19,317 nucleotides of DNA from Rhodobacteraceae bacterium UBA6273. Lineage in GTDB: Bacteria; Pseudomonadota; Alphaproteobacteria; Rhodobacterales; Rhodobacteraceae. The stretch is from contig DJUV01000200.1 of NCBI GenBank assembly GCA_002440625.1, positions 1 to 19,317 on the forward strand, given 5' to 3'. Both the position numbers and the translations under genes were made by a program. The notes beneath the pieces were generated by a model. It saw only the letters and a program-made list of their open reading frames with translations. It did not search any database and was not told where the DNA came from. Every line of letters begins with the position of its first letter. Positions within the stretch are counted from its first letter, which is position 1. This document shows positions 14,377-19,317 of the stretch, piece by piece.

Positions 14377-15734
14377 ACCGAGGCGCCAAGCGGTGTGACA
14401 TAGCGCCCGGTGCCCGGCTCGGCGAGGACCTTTTCTCCGTCAAAGACCGTCTTGCCGCGAAGATAGGTCGCGGCGACGGTCCAGGGCAGCTCCATGCCGT
14501 TATAGGGGCTCCAGCCGACGACGTTGTGGCCGCTGGCGGCGGCGTCGTAGACGCGGGGGCGGTGGGCGAGGACGGCAAGGTCCGCGTCGCGGCCGATGTC
14601 AATTCCGCCCTTCCTATGCGACAGCCGGAAATGCTTCGCCGGGTTGTCAGCCAGAAGCCGCGCCGCCCAGGTCAGGGGCAGGCCACGCTCCAACAGGCCC
14701 TTGACCAGGAGCGGGACCATCACCTCAAGCCCCGGCACGCCGGAGGCATTCTTCAGCATTTCCGGATCGGTCTTGCGGTCTTCGGACCAGCTGACGTGAT
14801 CGGTCGAAACCAGCGTCACATTGCCCGCCGCCAGATGCGCCCAGAGCTTCTCCACCTCGGCGCGCGGGCGGATCGGCGGGTTGATCTTGGCCTTGCCGCC
14901 AAGACGGCGGACGTGATCCTCCTCATCCAGCACAAGATAGTGGATGCAGGCCTCGATACTGGTGCGGAATCCCTGCGCGCGGTAGGCGTGGCAGAGGTCA
15001 TAGCCGCGCCCGACGGAGCAATGGACGATATGGGCGTGGCAGCCGGTGGCCGCGCCGATCTCATAGACCTCGGTGATGGCGAGGGTTTCGGCGATCTCGG
15101 GCCGCGCAAGGCCGTGGGCGCGGTAATCGGTGATGCCGGACGCCTTCACCCGTTCGGTCGCGGCGACGACGACCTCATGGTTTTCGTTGTGGACGCCGGC
15201 GGTCAGGCCGAACTTCGCGATCTCGGCAAAGCAGTCGTGCAGCATCTGCGGCGGGATGCGGGGGAAGCGGGTCGGATGCGTGCCGAAGGTGGAGAATTTG
15301 AAGGCCGCGACCCCGGCTGCGACCATTTCGGCGACGCGGGCCGGGCCTTCGTCGGGGTGGCAGGTGCCGTAAAGGGCCACGTCCACGCGGGCCAGCGCCT
15401 CTGCCTCGGCGGCCTTGGCGCGGACGCGGTCGGCGGAGGCGATCAGGTCGCCGTCGTCATAGGGCATGTCGACGATGGTAGTCACACCCCCTGCCGCGGC
15501 GGAGCGGGTGGACCAGGCGAAGCCTTCCTGCCCGGCCTGGCTGCGGCTGTGGACCTGTGCATCGACGGCGCCGGGCAGGATGAAGGCGGCGCCATGGTCG
15601 TGGCGTTCGGTGGCGGCAGGGCCCTGGCCTTCGCCGAAAGCGACGATCTGTCCGTTTTCGACCGCGACGAACCCCTTCGGGATGACACGGTCAGTCAGGA
15701 CCACATCCCCGGTGACCACAAGATCGCAGGCCAT
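14373..15734 (-). CDS. Cyclic amidohydrolase (dihydroorotase/hydantoinase/allantoinase superfamily)
   Basis: A 453-residue amidohydrolase-superfamily protein that should open a cyclic amide or ureide. Metal-site positions: D58-A-Q60-V-H62 (normally HxH), K146 in AAFKFSTFGT (carboxylated lysine bridge), H182 in GVHNEN, H238 in HIVHCS and D312 in STDHVSW. The first His of the HxH pair is thus Gln. The rest of the site is complete, and from memory relatives annotated 'dihydroorotase family' share this VDAQVHSRSQ variant, so it may be a subgroup trait. GGGAGGT lies 7 bases upstream of ATG 15734. It leads the operon with the M20 enzyme and is divergent from the LysR-type gene, with a shared motif upstream. 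Confidence 0.88.
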   Translation of the reverse strand: MACDLVVTGDVVLTDRVIPKGFVAVENGQIVAFGEGQGPAATERHDHGAAFILPGAVDAQVHSRSQAGQEGFAWSTRSAAAGGVTTIVDMPYDDGDLIASADRVRAKAAEAEALARVDVALYGTCHPDEGPARVAEMVAAGVAAFKFSTFGTHPTRFPRIPPQMLHDCFAEIAKFGLTAGVHNENHEVVVAATERVKASGITDYRAHGLARPEIAETLAITEVYEIGAATGCHAHIVHCSVGRGYDLCHAYRAQGFRTSIEACIHYLVLDEEDHVRRLGGKAKINPPIRPRAEVEKLWAHLAAGNVTLVSTDHVSWSEDRKTDPEMLKNASGVPGLEVMVPLLVKGLLERGLPLTWAARLLADNPAKHFRLSHRKGGIDIGRDADLAVLAHRPRVYDAAASGHNVVGWSPYNGMELPWTVAATYLRGKTVFDGEKVLAEPGTGRYVTPLGASV

Positions 15735-15815
15735 GCCGTAACCTCCCGCCTGAGCTCCGGATGCCCTTCAGACTAGCGGAGGCGGTAGACGCGCGGGCAT
15801 AAGCATCGTTGAATG

Positions 15816-15833
15816 CGCCATGCACAATGCCTA
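15816..15833 (-). promoter_or_regulatory. Shared 18-base regulatory motif, copy 1 (upstream of the amidohydrolase operon)
   Basis: On the minus strand it reads TAGGCATTGTGCATGGCG, 81 bases before the ATG at 15734. It agrees at 17 of 18 bases with the copy at 17037-17054, and both copies point toward the gene they precede. It contains the interrupted dyad GGCAT-N5-ATGGC (one mismatch). It overlaps alternative start codons of the LysR-type gene, which favours the ATG at 15845. Probably the binding site of that regulator. Confidence 0.65.
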
Positions 15834-15844
15834 ACGGTCTGCCC

Positions 15845-17023
15845 ATGCTTTCCGCGCGATCCCTTGCCTACTTCCTTGCGACGCTGGAGACCGGCAGCTT
15901 CACGGCGACGGCCCGGACCTTCGGCGTCTCGGTCCCGACCGTCAGCGCCAGCATGGCCCAGCTTGACGATGTGCTGGGCCATCGGTTGTTCCTGCGCACG
16001 CCGCGCCGGCTGTTGCCATCCGAGGCGGCGGCGGGGGTGGAGCCTGCGGCGCGGGCGATCCTGCAAGGGCTGTTGACGATCGAAGGCGAACCGCGAGAGG
16101 CGCTTTCGCTGCAGGACCTTCAGGCCTGCCATGACCTCACCCTGTCGCCGCTGATCGTGGCGCGTTTCGTGGCGGTCTTTGAGGCGGGAAGCATCGGTGT
16201 CGCGGCGAATGCGCTCCGCATCACCCAGCCGCAGATCAGCCGCCAGATCGCGGCGCTTGAGGCGGTTGTGGGGAAACTTCTCTTTGACCGCCATCGTCAT
16301 GGCATGACCGCGACGGCAGCGGCGGAAGGCGTCTACGCGCTGGCAAGACCGATTTGCGATCTCGTGGCCGGGCTCGTCGGTCGCGGTAACAGGCTTTTTG
16401 CCGAAGGGGTGCAGACGACACGGATCGGGTCGGTGCCGCCCTTCCACCCCGAAAGCCGGCTTGCGGGGCTTCTGGCAGAGCTTTGCGTCAGGTGGCCCGC
16501 CGCCGCACCGGGCGGCCATCTTTCCATCGTCACCGATGCGACGGATGCCCTGATCGGCGCGCTTCTGGCCGGCGGGCTTCATGCGGTGATCGTCGAGACA
16601 GACCAGATCCCCGAGGACTGCGACAGCCGGGTTCTGTTGCAATCCGCGCTCGACCTTGTCACCGGGCCGGGAGAGGGACGGCAGGACGCTGAAACGGTCA
16701 TGATGACCACGCCCCTGGTGCTTCAGGGGCGAAGTTCGGCACTGCGGCGGATGGTCGATACCTGGCTTGCCGGGCAGGAGCTCAGCCCGCCGCATATCCT
16801 TGAGGTCGATGCGATGCCGGTGATCGGCCGTCTCATCACCGACCACGGGTTTTGTTCGCTGGTGCCGAGCGGTGCCTATCCGCTCCACTCTCCGGCGATC
16901 CGGCGCATTCCCGTGCCCGACGCGCCGATCTTCTCGCAACGGCTGGTCTGGCGGCGCGAACAGTCGCGGACGCGGCTGGTCCGGCGGGCGCTGGAGATTG
17001 TCGGCAAGCTTGACCCAAGCTGA
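15845..17023 (+). CDS. LysR-type regulator with two winged-helix domains
   Basis: A 392-residue protein. Residues 5-62 form a typical LysR N-terminal HTH (SLAYFLATLETGSFTATARTF, VSVPTVSASMAQLDDVLGHRLF). A second complete HTH follows at about 103-162 (LIVARFVAVFEAGSIGVAAN, ITQPQISRQIAALEAVVGKLLFDR), nearer the family consensus than the first. The remaining ~220 residues look like a LysR ligand-binding domain (TRIGSVPPF to the end). LysR proteins normally have one HTH and about 300 residues. TTG 15809 and ATG 15827 are alternative starts, but they overlap the regulatory motif, and none has a clear ribosome site. It is divergent from the amidohydrolase operon and upstream of the lyase, so it probably controls both. 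Confidence 0.85.
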   Translation: MLSARSLAYFLATLETGSFTATARTFGVSVPTVSASMAQLDDVLGHRLFLRTPRRLLPSEAAAGVEPAARAILQGLLTIEGEPREALSLQDLQACHDLTLSPLIVARFVAVFEAGSIGVAANALRITQPQISRQIAALEAVVGKLLFDRHRHGMTATAAAEGVYALARPICDLVAGLVGRGNRLFAEGVQTTRIGSVPPFHPESRLAGLLAELCVRWPAAAPGGHLSIVTDATDALIGALLAGGLHAVIVETDQIPEDCDSRVLLQSALDLVTGPGEGRQDAETVMMTTPLVLQGRSSALRRMVDTWLAGQELSPPHILEVDAMPVIGRLITDHGFCSLVPSGAYPLHSPAIRRIPVPDAPIFSQRLVWRREQSRTRLVRRALEIVGKLDPS

Positions 17024-17036
17024 GCGTATGGCCACG

Positions 17037-17054
17037 TAGGCATTGCGCATGGCG
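17037..17054 (+). promoter_or_regulatory. Shared 18-base regulatory motif, copy 2 (upstream of the lyase)
   Basis: TAGGCATTGCGCATGGCG on the plus strand, 54 bases before the lyase ATG at 17109. It differs at one base from copy 1 (15816-15833) and has the same orientation relative to its target gene. It contains GGCAT-N5-ATGGC. A likely site for the LysR-type regulator encoded immediately upstream. Confidence 0.65.
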
Positions 17055-17061
17055 TTTGCCA

Positions 17062-17098
17062 TCTGCGGAGAAATAACCTGACAAAGCCATTCCGCAGA
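17062..17098 (+). repeat. Perfect 8-bp inverted repeat before the lyase start
   Basis: TCTGCGGA (17062-17069) and TCCGCAGA (17091-17098) are perfect inverted arms separated by 21 bases, ending 10 bases before the lyase ATG. This may be a second protein-binding site or a leader hairpin close to the ribosome site. There is no clear Shine-Dalgarno sequence before the ATG other than what lies in or next to the right arm. Confidence 0.5.
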
Positions 17099-17108
17099 CC
17101 GGTGCCTC

Positions 17109-18566
17109 ATGACCCTGAGCCTCAATTCACGTCACGACATCACCTTGCCGGCCTACCAGTCCGTTGCCTGGGACGGGGCGAGGGTGGAGCTTTCGCCGAA
17201 GGCCCGCACGGCGCTGGAGGACCTTCGCCGCCACTACGAGCGGCTGATCGCGCGGCCCGCCGATCAGGGCATCTACGGCATCAGCGTCGGGCAGGGTGAA
17301 ATGGCGATCTCGGCCATGACTGCGGAGGACGTCGAACGTCTGGCCCGGATCAAGCCCTTGGCCGCCGCCGTGCCCTTCGGCCCGTCCTATCCCCGGCGCA
17401 TCCTCCGAGGCATGGTGCTGTCGCGGCTGGCGAACCTGATCGGCGGCCATGGCGGTGCGACGCCGCGCCTTGTCGATGAAATCATTGCCATGCTGAACGA
17501 CGGCCGCATTCCGGCGGTTCCGCAATCCGGCCACGGCGGGCCGGGCGAAATCCTTGCGACATATGCGCTTTTCGCCGAGTTGAGCCAGAGCCGCGATCTG
17601 GTGGCCGGTGAACGCGGCGCCCTTATCAACGGCGCGCCCTGTGCCGCCGCCCTTCTTGCCGATGCGGCGCTGGTGTCGGAGCGGCGGATCACGCTGGCCG
17701 AGCATGTGCTGGCGCTGGCCATCGACGCTTTCAACGCGCCTGACGAACATTTCCGGCGCGAGCTTGCCGAACTTTGGGGCGGCGACCACAACCGCGTGGC
17801 CTTTGACCGGCTCGCGGCCCTTCTGGCGCATGACCAGCCGATCCCGCAGCGCGCTCATCAGGCGCCGGTCAGCTTCCGCAGCGTACCGGCGATGCTGGGC
17901 CAAGCGCATTGGGCGCTGGCCGAGGCGCGGAAGATGGCTGGCCTTGCCCTTTCCGCGGCCACGCACAACCCGGTCTGGCTGCCGCCGTCGCTGCAACATC
18001 CAGACGGTGAGGCCTTCAGCAATGGCGGCTACAACAACGCGCTCGCCGCCCCGGTGATGGACAACCTCGCCGGCGCCTGTGTTGAGCTTTGCCTTCTTTG
18101 CGAAAGGCTTTCGACCGGGCTTCTGAATGGCCGGGTCAGCGGCCTGCCGGATTTCCTGCTGGTCGGCCGCGATGCCGGCAATACCGACGGACATGGCGCC
18201 GTCGGCTACATCCCGATGGCGATCGTCGGCTATCTTGAGGAAGCCCGCACCGCGGCGCAGCGCACCTTCACCCCGCCCAGCGACATGTCGGTCTACGGAC
18301 AGGACAATGTGGCTGCGACGGCGTTTCTTGCTTGGCCAAAGCAAGATGCGGCCGGGCGCTGCCTTGACGCCTGCCTCGCCCTCCTTGCCGCAACGGCAAG
18401 CCAGGCCTTGCATGTGCAGGGGCGGGCGGCACGGTCCACACTCTTGGCGGAGCTTCTCGCCACCGTCCGCGCGCATGTTCCGCCTGTGGTCGATGACCGC
18501 GTGCTCGGACCCGAGATCGGGCGGCTCTGCGACACCTTCCGCGCCGGGCTTTATCCGGCGGAGTGA
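17109..18566 (+). CDS. Aromatic amino acid lyase homologue lacking the MIO motif
   Basis: A 485-residue member of the histidine/phenylalanine ammonia-lyase family by overall layout: Y56-G-I-S-V-G-Q-G (YGxxTGFG of the family, with the catalytic Tyr), the AAVPFG and LSRLANLIGGHGG segments, VPQSGHGGPGEI (138-148), the FRSVPAMLGQAHWAL helix, THNPVW, NGGYNNA, SGLPDFLL and VYGQDNVAATAF. In active lyases the Ala-Ser-Gly of GSVGASGDL cyclises to the MIO electrophile; here the aligned residues are G144-P145-G146, so MIO cannot form in the usual way. The Tyr of the family's YSLR segment is also replaced (PVSFRS). It may catalyse a different reaction or a MIO-independent elimination. It is convergent with the UbiX-type gene, 6 bases apart. 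Confidence 0.82.
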   Translation: MTLSLNSRHDITLPAYQSVAWDGARVELSPKARTALEDLRRHYERLIARPADQGIYGISVGQGEMAISAMTAEDVERLARIKPLAAAVPFGPSYPRRILRGMVLSRLANLIGGHGGATPRLVDEIIAMLNDGRIPAVPQSGHGGPGEILATYALFAELSQSRDLVAGERGALINGAPCAAALLADAALVSERRITLAEHVLALAIDAFNAPDEHFRRELAELWGGDHNRVAFDRLAALLAHDQPIPQRAHQAPVSFRSVPAMLGQAHWALAEARKMAGLALSAATHNPVWLPPSLQHPDGEAFSNGGYNNALAAPVMDNLAGACVELCLLCERLSTGLLNGRVSGLPDFLLVGRDAGNTDGHGAVGYIPMAIVGYLEEARTAAQRTFTPPSDMSVYGQDNVAATAFLAWPKQDAAGRCLDACLALLAATASQALHVQGRAARSTLLAELLATVRAHVPPVVDDRVLGPEIGRLCDTFRAGLYPAE

Positions 18567-18572
18567 AGCGCC

Positions 18573-19148
18573 TCAGTCGTCCTTCCAGCGCCGGACACCG
18601 GCACTGTGGAGGCCAAGAAGGTCCAGCGCCCGGCCAGCGGTATGGTCGACGATATCCTGCACGGTCTTCGGGCGCGGATAAAAGGCCGGCACCGGCGGCA
18701 TGATGATGCCGCCCGCCTCGGTCACCGTCGTCATGTTGCGGCAATGGATCAGGTTCAATGGCGTTTCGCGCAGCATCACCACCAGCCGCCGCCGTTCCTT
18801 CAGCACCACATCCGCCGCCCGCGCGATCAGCGTGCCACCGATGCCTGCGGCAATCTCGCCCAGGGTCTTCGCCGAACAGGGCGCGATGATCATGCCCTCG
18901 GTCAGGAACGATCCGCTGGCGATTGGTGCTGCGATATCGTCATTGGCGTAGACCCGCGTCGCCCGCTCCTCGAAGTCCCGGACCTTGTGGTCGCTTTCAT
19001 GCGCGAGGGATATCTTGGCCGAGCGGGACATGACGAAATGGCTCTCAACCTCCATCTCGGCCAGCAGTTCCAGAATGCGCAGCGCGTAATCCGGCCCCGA
19101 TGCGCCGCTGAAGGCGACGATCACCCGGCGCTTGCCGCCCTGTCCCAT
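18573..19148 (-). CDS. UbiX/Pad1-type flavin prenyltransferase
   Basis: A 191-residue flavoprotein of the UbiX family: RRVIVAFSGASGPDYALRIL (FMN-binding GASG, 15-18), the VMSRSAKISL segment, SGSFLTEGMIIAPCSAKTLGEIAAGIG, LKERRRLVVMLRETPLNLIH (RETPL signature), GGIIMPPVPAFYPRPKT and a closing helix. Length and motifs are normal. These enzymes add a dimethylallyl group to FMN, making the prenylated flavin that UbiD-type (de)carboxylases need. The ATG at 19148 overlaps the stop of the upstream gene by one base (TGATG), and that gene looks like a UbiD end, so the two probably act together. A dedicated UbiX here suggests a catabolic, not ubiquinone, role. Confidence 0.9.
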   Translation of the reverse strand: MGQGGKRRVIVAFSGASGPDYALRILELLAEMEVESHFVMSRSAKISLAHESDHKVRDFEERATRVYANDDIAAPIASGSFLTEGMIIAPCSAKTLGEIAAGIGGTLIARAADVVLKERRRLVVMLRETPLNLIHCRNMTTVTEAGGIIMPPVPAFYPRPKTVQDIVDHTAGRALDLLGLHSAGVRRWKDD

Positions 19149-19317
19149 CAGTAGCTTCCGATCTCGGAGGCGATGCGCGCCATCACCTCGGGCGGCACCG
19201 CCACGAACTCGGATCGCCCGCCAGAGGCTCCGTCACCAGGCCGCGTGGTTGCAACCATGCCGATCTTGGTGATGATCAGCCCCTCATGCACCGGATCGCA
19301 GCGGTCGGCCTTCACGC
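19148..19317 (-). CDS. Probable UbiD-family decarboxylase, C-terminal end (partial)
   Basis: A minus-strand frame open from the window edge to a TGA at 19148-19150, giving 55 residues that include HEGLIITKIGMVATTRPGDG, GGRSEFVAVPPEVMARIASEI and a final GSY. The KIGMVATTRPG segment resembles the KMGxDAT...PGE part of UbiD C-termini, and PPEVMARI resembles the following helix. The match is short, and the call rests partly on its coupling to the UbiX-type gene (TGATG). If right, it is the prenyl-FMN-dependent decarboxylase of this cluster; the active-site residues lie outside the window. Confidence 0.5.
   Translation of the reverse strand, partial: VKADRCDPVHEGLIITKIGMVATTRPGDGASGGRSEFVAVPPEVMARIASEIGSY

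Noticed and set aside
13051..14403. Long open frame (450 codons) on the plus strand
   Set aside because: It is exactly antisense to the M20 amidohydrolase, has no recognisable domain, and its length is explained by the high G/C third-position bias of the real gene.
14526..15776. 416-codon plus-strand frame rich in Gly, Asp and Ala
   Set aside because: Antisense shadow of the cyclic amidohydrolase gene, whose family motifs and ribosome site are clear.
15773..17125. 450-codon minus-strand frame covering the regulator
   Set aside because: Highly Arg/His/Asp-rich composition with no motif; it mirrors the LysR-type gene.
17127..18476. 449-codon minus-strand frame
   Set aside because: Antisense shadow of the lyase homologue; Arg-rich and featureless.

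Overview
The window is GC-rich DNA that looks like an alphaproteobacterium of the Rhodobacteraceae. The grounds are protein resemblance (thymidine phosphorylase, DUF302, copper-oxidase cluster, plasmid-type ScpB remnant), tightly packed genes with 1-11 base overlaps, and strong G/C preference at third codon positions. No RNA genes, CRISPR arrays or intact insertion sequences were seen.

Left flank (1-2404): the 3' end of a thymidine/AMP phosphorylase-like gene overlaps an EamA-type exporter, followed by a DUF302 gene with a very strong ribosome binding site. Converging on it is a minus-strand operon, read from about 4077 down to 1817: a small putative exported protein (possibly frameshifted), an L,D-transpeptidase, a membrane-anchored DsbA-like thiol oxidoreductase and a membrane protein often labelled CobQ but resembling the YdjM/DUF457 group. 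The starts and stops are coupled (ATGA, GTGA, 4-base gap).

Copper/cytochrome island (4207-12120): a MerR/CueR-type promoter at 4207-4237 stands before a plus-strand block. The block holds a decayed lipoprotein L,D-transpeptidase, a small Cys protein, a c-556-like cytochrome, a diheme cytochrome with a Met/His tail, a FixH/YtkA-like membrane protein, a CPTC membrane protein, an orphan PBP2 C-terminal fragment, a monoheme cytochrome c, a Met/His/Cys-rich exported protein, a Tat-exported multicopper oxidase, an Asp-box (F510_1955-like) protein and a YqaA/DedA-type membrane protein. A small minus-strand lipoprotein closes the block. The likely joint role is periplasmic copper handling and oxidation linked to cytochromes. 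Fragments of cell-wall genes (PBP2, L,D-transpeptidase) are mixed in, and a decayed scpB with a possible DUF1403 remnant lies to the right (12528-13083). This suggests assembly by recombination, perhaps with plasmid DNA.

Right region (13105-19317): an apparently undescribed catabolic cluster. A central LysR-type regulator with two DNA-binding domains separates a minus-strand pair (cyclic amidohydrolase and M20 ureido/amidohydrolase) from a plus-strand aromatic amino acid lyase homologue. The lyase carries Gly-Pro-Gly where the MIO cofactor-forming Ala-Ser-Gly should be. A minus-strand UbiX-type flavin prenyltransferase and the end of a probable UbiD decarboxylase converge on the lyase. An 18-base motif (17/18 identical) lies upstream of both the amidohydrolase pair and the lyase, in the same orientation relative to each, so one regulator probably controls both. 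The working model is ring opening of a cyclic ureide, removal of the carbamoyl/ureido group, a lyase step, then prenyl-FMN-dependent (de)carboxylation. The substrate is unknown.
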